DNA from: Deinandra increscens subsp. villosa
Taxonomy: Eukaryota > Streptophyta > Magnoliopsida > Asterales > Asteraceae
Direction: 5' to 3'
NCBI GenBank assembly: GCA_039602395.1
Contig: JBCNJP010000010.1
Location: 34,436,590-34,500,589 of the forward strand
Length of the DNA: 64,000 nt
The translations under genes and the position numbers were made by a program. Of this stretch, positions 42,611 to 54,172 are shown one piece after another. The notes beneath the pieces are model-generated. The model made no database searches, was not told where the DNA came from, and worked only from the letters and a program-made list of their open reading frames with translations. Every line of letters begins with the position of its first letter. The first letter of the stretch is position 1.

Positions 42611-43870
42611 CACTACGTCAAAATGCACCTTTGGCCACAGAAAAAAACTGTGACCAAAGGTGTTTGGTCACGTTTTTTTTTCATTCCAATCGACACCAAA
42701 GGTCCCGTCACCTGATGTACCCTACGGCCACGTTACAATATCAGTGGCTGAAGCCACCTAGAAGTGTGCCTAAAGGGTACCAATATTTGTTGTTGTAATC
42801 AAACAATTCTTCCGAATAGCGTGGCCAAAGGGTCCCAACGGCCACATGTGTTTGTTTAACGTGGCCTTTGGTATTATATGGTCACGTATATATGTGTTTT
42901 AGCCACATATGTTATAAAAAAACGTGGCCAAATGGGTTGCTGAAATTATAATTTTTGTCCCAATACACGTGGCCAAAGGGTGGCAACAGCCACGTTAAAA
43001 TATGAATAGCGTGGCCTTTGGTATTATATGGTTACGTATATTTGTGTTTTAGCCACATATGATATGAAAAAACGTGGCCAAATGGGTTGCTGAAATCATA
43101 CATTTTGTCCCAATACGCGTGGTCAAAGGGTGCAACGGCCACATTAAAATATAAAAAGCGTAGCCTTTGGTATTATATGGTCACGTATATTTGTGTTTTA
43201 GCCACATATATTTGGAAAAACAAAGTGGCCAAAGAGTAGTTGAAATTAGATATTTTGTTCCAATACGCGTGGCCAAATGGTGGTAACGGCCACGTTAAAA
43301 TATAAAAAGTGTGGCCTTTGGTATTATATGGTCACGTATATTTTTGTTTTAGCCACATATATTTGGAAGAAAAAAAGTGGCCAAAGGGTAGTTGAAATCA
43401 TACATTTTGTCCCACAACAGCCACGTTAAAATATAAAAAGTGTGGCCTTTGGTATTATATGGTCACGTATATTTGTGTTTTAGCCACATATATTTGGAAA
43501 TAAAAGTGGCCAAATGGTAGTTGAAATCAGATATTTTGTCCCAATAACCGTGGCCAAAGGGTGGCAACGGCCACGTTAAAATATAAAAAGTGTGGACTTT
43601 TAGTATTATATGGTCACGTATATTTGTGTTTTAGCCACATATATTTGGAGAAACAAAGTGGCCAAAGGGTAGTTGAAATCAGATATTTTGTCCAAATACG
43701 CGTGGCCAAAGAGTGGTAATGGCCACGATAAAATATAAAAAGTGTGGCCTTTGGTATTATATGGTCACGTATATTTGTGTTTTAGCCACATATATTTGGG
43801 AAGAAGAAAAAGTGACCAAAAGATTGTTGAAATCATATGGGTCCTTACTATACGCGTGGCCAATTTGAAA
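42611..43870 (+). mobile_element. CACTA-type terminus with seven ~150-bp subterminal repeats
   Basis: Begins 'cactacgtcaaaatgcacct' directly after EPRV sequence. Seven repeats contain 'gtggcctttggtattatatg' (or a close variant) at 42861, 43011, 43160, 43311, 43442, 43592 and 43744. Each also contains 'ggtcacgtatat', 'ttttagccacatat' and 'ggccacgtt' in both orientations. Dense subterminal repeats next to a CACTA end are typical of En/Spm elements, where they bind transposase. I could not find the partner terminus with confidence. Confidence 0.7.
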
Positions 43871-44012
43871 GCTACTACAAATTATTAATTACAAATCAAA
43901 TGAAATTCAATTACAAATCAAATGAAATTCAATTACAAATCAAATACAAATGAAATACAAATAAAAATTTAAAGATAATTACACTTCATACAAGCATTAT
44001 TCTCAATTTAAA
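43871..44012. repeat. Short AT-rich repeats right of the CACTA repeats
   Basis: 'attacaaatcaaatgaaatt' in three near-tandem copies (43889-43960) and the left copy of the MITE target duplication, CAATTTAAA (44004-44012). Confidence 0.7.
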
Positions 44013-44409
44013 GAGTTAACTTCGCTTTTGGTCCCCAAGGTTTGTATATTTTAACACTTCTAATCCAATTTCAAAAATTATAACATTTCAGGGCCTGTAC
44101 TTTCAATTTCTTAACAATTTTAGTCACTTTTTGAAATTTCATCCAAATTAACGACTGAAATCCGTCAAATGAGGGCTATTTTTTTAATGAACCCTTTTCC
44201 CTTTTATCACATTAATAAAAGGGAAAATGGTTCAATTAAAAAATAGCTCTCATTTGACGGATTTTGGTCGTTAATTTGGATGAGATTTTAAAAAGTGACT
44301 AAAATTGTTAAGAAATTGAAAGTATAGGCCCTAAAATGTTATAATTTTTGAAATTGGACTAAAAGTGTTAAAATTTGCAAACCTTGGGGACCAAAAGCGA
44401 AGTTAACTC
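44013..44409. mobile_element. Fold-back MITE with 9-bp TSD (Mutator-type)
   Basis: Two ~195-bp arms are nearly perfect inverted repeats: 'gagttaacttcgcttttggt' at 44013 and its complement at the right end, with a short loop near 44206-44215. Flanking CAATTTAAA at 44004-44012 and 44410-44418 is a perfect 9-bp TSD, as for Mutator-like elements. No ORF. Transcripts would form a long hairpin. Confidence 0.92.
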
Positions 44410-44418
44410 CAATTTAAA

Positions 44419-44522
44419 TTTCAATCCGGGAGCCAACAACACTACCACGTGGTCTTCATCTTCAACTGTCCAGATTTGAGTTTAATCAGGACCATTTTTT
44501 CTTGTATTCCTTCCTATACCAA

Positions 44523-44571
<49 letters not shown>

Positions 44572-44932
44572 CATAATTAGGTTATGGATATATAGCAATT
44601 TTGAAATACTTACCACCATGATAGATATGGACTAAGGAGTGCCATTTTATTGCAAGTAGTATAGGTCATCTGGTCCTACAATTCAATTGATATCCAGATA
44701 AACATTAGATATCCAGATGAACTTAAAACATCCGGATGAACATCACATTAAGTTCCGGATCAACTTCAAGTCAGTTGAACTTTGTTTGGTACACATCTCA
44801 CCATTTGTTCCAACAATCCCTAGCTAGCCTAAGTGTTTGAGGTACCAAATAACATTTAAAATGGGACTACATGACATTACCAAACAGATTACTGTGAAAC
44901 AACGGAATGAAACTTGACTAGCAAATATTTAC
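44419..44932. other. Non-coding stretch with TA microsatellite
   Basis: (TA)n at 44527-44569 without an insertion. A short repeat 'tccagatgaac'/'tccggatgaac' occurs around 44710-44740. No gene seen; possibly further introns of the minus-strand remnant on its right. Confidence 0.4.
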
Positions 44933-46634
44933 CTTTTTCTTCTCAACCGCTTCAGACGAGGTTGATCGACCACCGATTTCACGCCCTACAATTCAATTAA
45001 TTACTTTATGTAAATGAGCAATCAAACCGATAATGAGTTTGACAAATACTAACCGTTTTGTGTATGTCAGCATGATTAGTGCTGTGGCTAGATCCAACAA
45101 AAATCTCCTTAGAATTTACCTAGAACAATGTTTTTGAATTGGTAAAAAGTTAGAGCAGAATAATGACGCGGACCTATCATGAAAGTATTTATTTTGTTTT
45201 TTTAATCTAACATAAGTTGTTCCAGTTTTATTCATACAGATAATGTATATACTCTATTTTTTTCATATTAACATACATTTTTAATAAATCATAGCAGAGC
45301 TCCATTTAACTCATAACTTTGTTCTTACATGAAGTATATATTCTTATGTACCAGGAACTTGCATCTATTTGTGTTCTTCAGGAACAAGAGTTCGTCCAGA
45401 TTGTGTTCTTCAGGAACAAGAGTGTATGTTATTATAAGGTACTTGAGAATAGTATGACTAAGTTGTGATGTAAAGAATTTACCTCTGTAGATGCCGGAGC
45501 ACTAAGTTGGTGTGGTAACGGTGTTCCAAGTGCAGATAGATGAGCTATAAGTAGATCAAGTTTTTTCTCCGATTCTTGAATCTTCAAGAAGAGGGCCTTA
45601 ACTTGTTCATGTTTTTCATCCCTAAGAAGTCTCTCCTCTTTAAGTTCGAACTCAAGTTTTTTCAATTGACCATCAGTGTTGTTGGACCGATCCTTGAATT
45701 TTGTACAATTAACAGAATGTAGTTAGATGCTTTTTAACAAAGTACATAAATAGGAAAGCATGCAGACCCTATTGATTCGTTATCTCTTTATTAGTTCTTA
45801 ATTATTAATATATCACATAAAGACCCTATTGATTAATTATTTGATATGTTATACACAAATTAAAGACATCTAAAGGGAAGAGCGGAACACATCATGTCTT
45901 CAGTGGATATAAACAAACAGTTTACCATTTCTAGCAAAGTAGCAGATGCATGACATCAACATTTCTTCTACAGGGGATTTAAACTACAATTTCTTTTTTT
46001 TTTGTACCCCTCTAGCTAGTAATGACCAAAGTGACGTAAATTAGTTCTTAGTTATTAATATATCACATAAAGACCCCATTGACTAATTATTTGATATGTT
46101 ATACACAAATTAAAGACATCTAAAGGGAAGAGCGGAACACATCATGTCTTCAGTGGATATAAACAAACAGTTCACCATTTCTAGCAGTGTACATAAAGAA
46201 GAAAGGAGGTTCACCAGTAACATGAATCTACAAACATGTGCATATGCTTGACCTTAACATTCCTAGCATAAAAATAACTAATTTAGCATGCTCCCTCACT
46301 CATTTAAGAAGGTAAATAACTAATTTAGCATAAAATGAATGGGTTAAAATGAATGGAGAGGATTTCTGCAATATATACGCCTTCCTAATCAATTCTGTAT
46401 GAAACGAAATTTTATCGATCTGTAACTGTAATTGTACACAAATACAGGGATCCCAAGTTAAACGTGTGTTAATAATAAACAAAACAAACCATTTTATGAA
46501 AATGAACTGTAATTAATGAAACCGAATAACTTGACAATTACCGTTTTCTGGACTGATTGGTCTCCCAAATCACATGGAACTTCTGAAGAATCGCTAGCGC
46601 TGTCTGTTGAAGCTATTCGTTGTTGAAGCTCCAT
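44933..46634 (-). pseudogene. Spliced coiled-coil gene remnant (three recognisable exons)
   Basis: On the minus strand, exon 46634-46542 starts with ATG (MELQQRIASTDSASDSSEVP...) and ends at a GTAATT donor. Exon 45692-45483 follows an AAG acceptor and encodes a charged coiled coil ('LKEERLLRDEKHEQVKALFL'), ending at GTAAAT. Exon 44985-44933 encodes 'REIGGRSTSSEAVEKKK' with a GTAAAT donor. Coiled-coil proteins with such tails accompany CACTA transposases (Transposase_24-like), and the CACTA terminus is nearby, but that link is inference. No transposase core found. Confidence 0.45.
45791..46186. repeat. Direct repeat, two 146-bp copies 250 bp apart
   Basis: 'ttagttcttaattattaata' at 45791 and 'ttagttcttagttattaata' at 46041 head copies ending 'accatttctagca'. 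They are almost identical and both lie in an intron of the coiled-coil remnant. Confidence 0.92.
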
Positions 46635-47285
46635 GGAAGATGTGAATGATATGGATGGGAAAGAAGACCTGGTTATACGCTGGAGGCGTTTAACTGGAAA
46701 TTTTCTGATAAAGTGAGAGGGAAAAGTATATGATGAATCGATAATAAAACCCAAAATTAATATAAACAATATGTATATTAAACATAATTAAACCTAAAAT
46801 TAAACATAAACATAATAATTAATTAATTAAATGTCTCCACGTGGCTTTTCCGGCGGGTTCTTCTTCAAGATGAACTTCATTATCCAGTTCGTAAAAGTCT
46901 TCAAGTCACTCTTCTTGTGGGTTTGCAGGTTCTTCTTCTTCAAGATGAGCTTCATCCTCTTGAGGTGTTGAAATAACGAGATTGTGAAATTGTACGAGTA
47001 CATCAATTACAGTTAACATAACTATGATCCTTTAAGCAGATCTGGACGACGATCAGAATTAAAAGCCCTAAAAAAATTATGTTTTAATATTAATTTTATT
47101 ATTTTCTTTTAGATATAATAAACAAGATTTTAATAACACGTGCTTTGTGGCCGTGATAACGCAACTACAAAAAACGGTGACATTACTAAAACACAACTCA
47201 AAAATGAAAATGATAAATTACTATGCAATTCAGAACAAAAATACGAAAAGACCGCCATGTTGCGAATTTCTCATGTATAATAATT
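46635..47285. other. Region without a supported gene
   Basis: Upstream of the minus-strand remnant. It contains two similar GAA/TTC-rich stretches ('gggttcttcttcaagatgaa' near 46855 and 'aggttcttcttcttcaagat' near 46927) and 'gtggccgtgataacg' near 47147, reminiscent of the GTGGCC repeats at 42860-43870. I see no complete ORF of interest. Confidence 0.35.
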
Positions 47286-47494
47286 TTTGTTTCCAAAAAA
47301 ATAAACGACGTCTAATTAGGATGGTGAGGAGCAATTAGGACCAACCAGACTAATGAGGACTAAATATTGACAATTAGCGTCATTTAGGATACTTTAGTGA
47401 AGACCAGTTATGGTAAATGAATACGTATTAGGACCAATTCAATGAGAATACCGATTATGCTCATAGGACCGATAAGGACGGTGTAGCAACCCTA
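47286..47494. mobile_element. Candidate right terminus of a CACTA-like element
   Basis: Irregular repeats of 'aattaggacc'/'cataggacc'/'gataaggac' end in 'gacggtgtag' at 47492, complement 'ctacaccgtc', near the CACTA start consensus but with the first two bases different. Subterminal motif and sequence differ from the terminus at 42611, so the two are probably not one element. Confidence 0.3.
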
Positions 47495-47573
47495 AAAATT
47501 TTCTTATCCTTCCACAGAAACCGAAGCAACTTAAGGCAATTTTCGGGACGAAAATTCCTTAACAAGGGGATGA
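47495..47573 (+). other. 3' end of a gypsy interior with polypurine tract
   Basis: 'ttttcgggacgaaaattcct' then 'aaggggatga' directly before the LTR start (47574) is the classic end of a plant Ty3/gypsy interior. The LTR is therefore flanked on the left by an element's 3' end and on the right by a primer site and gag, the arrangement left by LTR-LTR recombination between tandem elements. Confidence 0.65.
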
Positions 47574-47944
47574 TGTGACAACCGGCAATTTCCCAGATTA
47601 ACCCCGTTAATAACTTGTGTTATCTTTAGTAAACGCCCGTTACATCAGTTAACTAGAACCGTTACACGAACATTGCACATGAGTCTAGACGTCGGTTAAC
47701 TTACTTGAATAATTATATTTTATGATTTTATGTAAATCATATATTATGGTTTCACGAAAACGTTTTGTCATTTTATGTGGCAATTATATTTATAATTTTT
47801 TTTACGTGGTATATATGTATATATATACGCACGTCATTTTATGATTTTATGTGACGATGTGTCGCGCAATAATACGAAGCGTTTCGATATTTTTATAGGA
47901 ATTTAAAACATATAGTTATGGGTTATAACCTCTGATGCACCGAA

Positions 47945-48130
47945 ACGCCAAAATAGAGCCGTTTCCCGTACCCGAAATGCCATGGGGACGGAAACGCCGC
48001 CCGGAACGGCTGCGGTACGTTTCCGGCGCGTTTCCGGCCAGGCGGGGACGTTTTTGACCGTTCCGAAAAGTCAAGGGGGTGTTTCTGAAACGTTTCTTAA
48101 TTCGGGGACGTTTTTTAAACGTTTCCAAGA
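47945..48130. promoter_or_regulatory. Left subterminal repeat region of the hAT element
   Basis: Repeated 'cccgtacccg', 'ggggacg', 'cgtttccgg' and 'aaacgtttc' words over ~180 bp. In hAT elements such repeats bind transposase; here this is inference from position and repetition. Confidence 0.6.
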
Positions 48131-48325
48131 CTCCAGGGGTAGTTTTTGTAAGTTTTTAATGTGTATCTTTTTCCCAGACTAACGATTCATATTTCCTTAT
48201 TTTATTTTGGTTAACATCGCTGATCAATTTTAACATTCATAATTCGATCGCTGCTCCTGCCTTCCTCTCTATAACCCTAAAATCCCACAGTTATCCTCAT
48301 CAAATCATAGTCAATCATCTCGATT

Positions 48326-51029
48326 ATGGCTAGTTCTCAAGGAAGTGAAGAAACACAAGGTGAAGCATCATCATCAACTCCATCCGCATTAACTAATGAA
48401 CCGCCATTGTGGGAGTTTGTAACCAAACTAAAAAAGATTGGGACCGGAGGTAATTGGGAGTTCAAGTGTAAGATTTGTAACGATATTAGAAAAGGCTCAT
48501 ATACAAGGGTTAAAGCACATCTACTAGGGATACCATGTAAGTATCATAATCTTATATTGCATTCAAAGTTGATAAAGTTCAATAGGAGAATATTTAATAT
48601 GTTCGATGTTTGTTACAAGCAGATTATGTTTGTTAATATGTTCCATGTTATAACTTATAACTAATGATAGTTCATATGAATTCATTTGTGGCTGACAACT
48701 GTTTGTTAATTCTTTTGAATATGTTCTTTTGAATATGAATTCATTTGTGGAATTGTGGCTGACAAACTGTTTGTTAATTCTTGTTAATATGTTCGATGTT
48801 TGTTAATTCTTTTTGTTAATAGTATAATCTTATTAGTTTTGATGTTTGGTATTTAGGTTCTGGGATTGCATTATGTAAGAAAGCAACATCAGTTGAGAAA
48901 ACTAAAATGAAAAAGCTAGACGATTCTTATGAAGAGAAGAAACTCGACTTAAAAGCGAAAGAAGTAGGCTTACCATGTGAAGCGGATGTTGGTTTAAAGA
49001 AGAGAAAAGTTGCGTCAAATCCTATCAAAAGAGCGTTTGGTGTTAAAACAAGAGACCAACTCGATCAAGAAATAGCAAGGATGTTCTTTACCGGTGGTGT
49101 ACCTTTCAATCTTGCAAGAAATCCACATTTCAAAAGGGCCTTTCAATTTGCAGCTAGTAATAAAATTGAAGGTTATGTACCCCCTAGCTACAATAAACTT
49201 AGAACCACTTTACTCCAAAAAGAAAAGGAGAATGTGAACAATAAATTGGAAACAATTAGGTTATCATGGAAAGAAAAAGGCGTTTCTATTGTCACTGATG
49301 GTTGGAGTGACCCTAATAGAAAGCCTCTAATTAATTTCATGGCTGCATCCGGTAATGGTCCTATGTTTATAAAGGCGGTGAATTGTTTCGGGGAAAAAAA
49401 AGATAAGTTATTTATTGCAAACTTGATGAAAGAAGTAATAAATGAAGTTGGTCATGAGAATGTGGTGCAAGTCATTACCGACAATGCATCTGTTTGTAAG
49501 GCGGCCGGAGAGATTATGATGAGCGAGTTTAGCCACATCTATTGGACACCATGTGTCGTTCATACATTGAATCTTGCATTGAAGAATATTTGTTCACCAA
49601 ATAATTCGGAAACTAATCAAACAACATATGAAGAGTGTCACTGGATTACCGGTGTTCACAACGATGCCATTGCAATAAAAAATTTCATAATGAACCATGG
49701 CATGAGGCTCTCAATTTTTAGCAACTTTAGTACTATTAAACTGCTTTCAGTTGCTGATACTCGATTTGCCTCAATTATTGTGATACTCAAGAGATTAAAA
49801 CTAATCAGAAGATCTCTTCAATCTATGGTGATAAGCGAGGAATGGGCTTCTTATAAAGAAGATGATACCGTGAAAGCAGATTATGTTAGAGATAAGATTT
49901 TGGACGAAGATTGGTGGGATAAGGTATCATATATTCTTCGATTTACTGAACCCATTTATGATATGCTTAGAGCTTATGACACCGACAAGCCATGTCTACA
50001 TTTGGTGTACGAGATGTGGGATATAATGATTGAGAAAGTGAAGGCGGAGATTTACAAGAAGGAAAGACGTCCATTAGAAAGTCGTAGTGTCTTCTATGAC
50101 GTTGTGCATAGAATTTTAGTGGCTCGATGGACGAAGAACAACACTCCTCTTCATTGTTTAGCCCACTCTTTGAATCCAAGGTATGTCATTTATTTAAATA
50201 CGTGAGGTTTTGTAATCTGTATTGTATAATATGTGAGTTTTGGAACTTACTCACATATTATTTAAAGTTCATTTTACACATATATTATTAAAGCATGGAG
50301 AAATTTTGGAATCTGTATTACATATTAGTTAAAGTTCATGTATTAAGGCCACTGTTTGGAATCTTTGGAATCTTTATTAAAGCAATATATCATCCATTTA
50401 AAGTTCTGTATTAAAAGTTCATATTTTATATATCATATCAATATATCATCTTTACTTTTAAATGTTGTAGGTATTACAGTGATTTATGGTTATCAATGGA
50501 TCCCGAAAGAGTTGCTCCACATAAGGATGGAGAAATTTCAATCGAAAGGACAAAGTGTTTTAAGAGATTGTTTCCCAATGTAGATGAGCAAAAAAGAGTG
50601 TTTGCGGAGTATGCTTTGTTTTCGATGAAGGCGGGGCATTTTGAGGATTTAACAAGCATTTCTTTGATGGATAGTATGGAACCAAAGAGTTGGTGGGCAA
50701 ACTTTGGTGCTCAAACTCCACTTCTTCAGACCTTGGCGTTTAAATTACTTGGCCAACCAACTTCCTCTTCATGTGCTGAGCGGAATTGGAGCACGTACGC
50801 GTTTATTCACTCTCTAAAAAGGAATAGGTTGACTACAAGTAGGGCTCAAGACTTGGTGTACGTTCACAACAATCTAAGACTTTTATCTAGGTCTACCAAT
50901 GATGATGTGAAGATGTGGGATGTTGGTGGAGATGCCCATGACTCGATGCAAGATGTAGGCTTTTTGGAGTTTGCAGAACTTTCTCTTGATGATCCAGAAC
51001 TTGAAAATGATATGATCGATAATATTTGA
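48326..51029 (+). CDS. hAT transposase, BED finger, three exons, 697 aa
   Basis: Cut-and-paste transposase. Exons 48326-48536, 48857-50180 and 50471-51029 (stop 51027-51029) join in frame at GT/AG introns. Start: the first Met of the open frame after a UTR-like leader. Domains: BED zinc finger about residues 28-77 (C48, C51, H65 and C71 or C77), a basic linker, DUF659-like core about 200-300 with VTDGWSD (D218) and VITDN (D279), a CVVH motif at 303-306, and the hAT dimerisation domain about 583-650 starting SWWANFG, with CAERNWS (E615) as the likely third acidic residue. No stop or frameshift. Length fits plant hAT transposases of the BED/DUF659/hATC type. Exon 2 alone is an open frame of 432 codons from Met88. 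Confidence 0.93.
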
Positions 51030-51175
51030 TTACGAACATGTATGTATTTTTGAAGATTTATGTTTATTTTGGAGGATGCATGAATTTTGAAGTTTAAAAT
51101 GCTCATATATAGCTATATTTTGTGGTTTATGTTACATTATCTATAACATATATTAAATTTTTTTACATATTTATT

Positions 51176-51280
51176 ACCGTACCCATGCCGTCCCCGTTTC
51201 TTGGATTTTTGAGTTTTGACGTTTCCCGTCCCCGTTCCCGTACCCGTTTCCCGTTCCCGTACCCGTACCCGTTCCCGGGC
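51176..51280. promoter_or_regulatory. Right subterminal CCCGT(A/T) repeats of the hAT element
   Basis: About ten CCCGTT/CCCGTA/CCCCGT hexamers nearly in tandem (densest 51228-51275), ending at the terminal inverted repeat. They match words in the left subterminal region. Probable transposase-binding array. Confidence 0.7.
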
Positions 51281-52179
51281 ATCATAGGTTATAACTATGA
51301 TTTTATGTGAATTTAATCGGATAATTATAGATTTTTATCTATGATGTTATTTGGTCATTTAAGTTTATGTTTCTCATAAAGGTTACACGTTATACGTGGT
51401 TGAGATGCATACACTCATTTGGTCTTCGTTTACGTCTTTTCTTTAGTCCCGTTAGCCTTTTATAAACCCGAGGGACTATTCTCGCCAATTACTAAACCCT
51501 TTTCTTTTGAGAAATCTTGAGTGACCATTTATGTAATTACCCTAAACCTTGTGTCACCTTAGTAAATAAAGGAGGTACTGATTTTTCCATTCAAGCAAAC
51601 TTGATTATGAGTAAATAAGAATTACTGTCGACAACCGATCGTTCCGTAACCGGCGACTTCTCTTTGATCGTTGCATTAAGTTACACACCAGTTACGTCCG
51701 ATATCATACCATCGGTTGCTAGACAATCATCAATCATCACCATCCTCATTCCCTTGCAATCTCTCTCGCTCACTGGTTCCACGCAAACTCCTTTTTCTCT
51801 CTCGTTTTCTTTAGTTTTTTTTCCGGTGAACTCGAATTTCCGGCCAAAATACTCATCGAATCAACACTTCCACACCCCTTGTGATCCTCTTGCGTCGCTA
51901 AACAACCAGGAGAAGTCGGATTTGAGTTTCGTGACGGTGCTCAGTGTTCGCGTTCAAGGTTCGGGTTCCATTTCAGTTTCAAAAACTCGCCGTTTCTCAT
52001 ATTTGTTTCGAGGTAATCACTCCTCTGCTTTAATCGCACCTTTTTCTTCATGTTGTTTCTGTTTTCGCAATTTTCCGGTGACCGGAATAAAACTCCGGCC
52101 ACCGGAGTTGTGGGTGAAGAAGAAGACACCAGTTCGCAGCTAGTTAAGTAATAAACCTACTGATTACATAACGTCCTTA

Positions 52180-52249
52180 GGGCCTGGCCGAATGGCCAAG
52201 GCTTTTGATATACACAGCAGAGGTTGCCGGTTCGATCCTCCCCAGCCCC
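52180..52249 (+). other. tRNA-like module 1 in LTR B, copy 3
   Basis: A-box-like 'tggccgaatggccaaggc' and B-box 'ccggttcgatcctcc', ending 'cccagcccc'. tRNA-sized, with a D-arm-like GGCC...GGCC pairing, but the T-arm does not pair. Homologous to 1738-1797. Confidence 0.5.
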
Positions 52250-52348
52250 AAAACCTTTTTAACGTTTTTTTTTGTAAGAACCGTTTTCCCCTACACCATG
52301 CTGGAAAGATAAATAGAATTACCGAACGGTTTTTAAACCAAAACAAAT

Positions 52349-52416
52349 GACCAGCCTAGTGGTCGAGGCTTAGTCTTGAGAACCAGAGGTCGCAGGTTCT
52401 ACGCTGCTGGCCTCCG
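52349..52416 (+). other. tRNA-like module 2 in LTR B, copy 3
   Basis: 'gaccagcctagtggtcgagg' then 'cgcaggttctacgctgctgg'. It aligns with 1882-1948. The B box is mutated (TTCTACG where TTCGA is expected). Confidence 0.45.
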
Positions 52417-52631
52417 GTTATTATTAATTTTTTTTTGTCTCTTTTCTGTTTTAATATTTTACCATGTTTCATGGATGATTGACCCTAGAAAAACTCATCG
52501 ATCTTTTTTTTTTCCTATGATCTTGGACCCGTAGGTTCTCGTGAAATTTCTATCGTATGAAAAACGTTATTATTTAAATGGATTAAAACTCAATGGTCTC
52601 GTTATTATTAATATAAATTAGTTTTTTTTAA

Positions 52632-52692
<61 letters not shown>

Positions 52693-52694
52693 TA
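52632..52694. repeat. (CA)n(TA)n microsatellite, unoccupied site in LTR B
   Basis: CA to about 52655, then TA with one G. It sits at the position where the LTR of element B (27599/38733) carries ~11 kb of insertions, so it represents the empty site. Confidence 0.85.
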
Positions 52695-53998
52695 CTTGTG
52701 TTTATCATCATGTACTCATACACATGCGTACATCTTAATTTTTTTTCCGTAAACGCTCAAATATTTTGACAACATACATAAATATAGCAATGGAACGTTT
52801 TATTTTCACACTTTTGACTACACCTCGATATTTATATTTATGAGCATATATGTTTACCCGATCATCTCTAAATTTATTATTTGAATTAACATACGCACAT
52901 TGATTTTTTTTTAAATCATTGTGTCCTCGATTAAATGTCATTAGTGACTACTTTCGAACAAACGATTTTTATCACGTATGGATATTTATCACCTACGACA
53001 TATTTGGAACTACTTGTTATCGATGCCGTCGTCTAGGCTATGTTACTCATGTGCGGACACACACTTACGTATGTAAAATCGATAGGTGCTCGGTAGTTAC
53101 GCAAGGCTTGAAGTCTTACTAAATTGTAGCAGCGCACCCTAAGGTGAGTTTCACAACCATTACGTTATGTCCGGGTTTGGACGATAACACACGCAAACAC
53201 GTTACACCCGGGTTAGGGTGATAACACAACAACTTTTATGTATGATTAAAGTAGAAATCCAGTACATATCACATGTTCACGTAAAATACTTTATCTTTGA
53301 AAGTCCTTACTTATCGAACCGTTAATAACAATAGCGAGGGGATATTGGGTAGTACTACTGGGGTCTGACAAACCCCACTCAGCGGGCACGAGATGCACCA
53401 CCTGACTGGCGGTCGGACTGAGGACAATGTCAGCCTAAACTTACCGTGATCGAGTAGACACGGGGAAGGCAAACCACGTAAGGAATTATTCCTACAACTA
53501 ATTGGTCAGCTTCGGTTGCGAACGTTTTAGTGACATGAACTTAGGCTCGCTACCTACGATATGGATTGTACTGTTAATATACATGCTTACATACGAATAA
53601 AAACTGTTGTATTCGTACTGCATAACTATACTAGTTATACTTATGTGCTTATGTGAACTCACCAACATTAGTTGACACTTGCTCTTATGCATGCTTTGCA
53701 GGACGCTAGGAGGATCTGATTTTTGGGCACGTATGTTGTCTAAAATCTTTTATTTGGGAATTGGTTTTCAATTCTTTTCAACTTGAGCTGGTATTTACTC
53801 ATCGGGCGCTTGCTTTCGCAACTTGACTTTTATGAGCTTCCGCTAAACTTTAACTCTGGTTTGATATTTCCCGTTTGGAAATATATTTACAATTTGAACC
53901 TTTAACTTATGTTTGATGTAACTAATGACTCGGGTCCTGGTCTGGTTCACACCCCACACGGTAAAACTCCGTTAGTGGAAATTAGGGGTGTGACAGAT

Positions 53999-54010
53999 TG
54001 GTATCAGAGC
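53999..54010 (+). promoter_or_regulatory. Primer-binding site (tRNA-iMet), gypsy element C
   Basis: Perfect TGGTATCAGAGC three bases after the LTR's CA end; gag starts 162 bp downstream. Confidence 0.93.
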
Positions 54011-54172
54011 CCTTGGTTACAGAGAACTAGAACTTTCAAGAATTCTAAACTGTAACCGTTTTTGAACATTAGTTACAACAATTCCCAAAAACGTTCTCTG
54101 TTCGCGTGCCAAAATCGATAGCTCACATTAGAATGTTTTCCTTTTGTTTGTGTCTGTCTGGGTTTTGACAGT

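Larger units (their letters stand above)
47930..51287 (+). mobile_element. hAT DNA transposon, apparently complete (3358 bp)
   Basis: Perfect 8-bp target duplication GTTATAAC at 47922-47929 and 51288-51295. Imperfect terminal inverted repeats: left 'ctctgatgcaccg', right (complement) 'ctatgatgcccgg'. Both subterminal regions are GC-rich with CCCGT/ACGTTT motifs, standing out from AT-rich surroundings. It encodes one intact spliced transposase. An exact TSD and an undamaged gene suggest recent insertion, possibly an autonomous element. Confidence 0.93.
47574..53995 (+). mobile_element. LTR of gypsy family B, copy 3, carrying a hAT insertion
   Basis: LTR start 'tgtgacaaccggcaatttcc' and end 'gaaattaggggtgtgaca', followed by a primer site. 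Without the hAT and one TSD copy it is ~3.06 kb. It contains two tRNA-like modules (52180-52249 and 52349-52416), (CA)n(TA)n at 52632-52694, and the 'cgaggggatattgggtagta' block also present in copies 1 and B. It serves as 5' LTR of the gag-pol to its right. Confidence 0.85.

Noticed and set aside
42860..43870. CRISPR-like array because of regular repeats
   Set aside because: Units are ~150 bp with diverged repeats and no unique spacers, in a plant genome next to a CACTA end.
42611..47494. One complete CACTA element from 42611 to 47494
   Set aside because: The two candidate ends differ in sequence and in subterminal motif, and the right flank is gypsy DNA while the left is viral DNA.
52180..52249. 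A functional tRNA gene
   Set aside because: A and B boxes are visible, but T-arm and acceptor stem do not pair properly, and homologous segments recur at the same place in other LTRs of the family.
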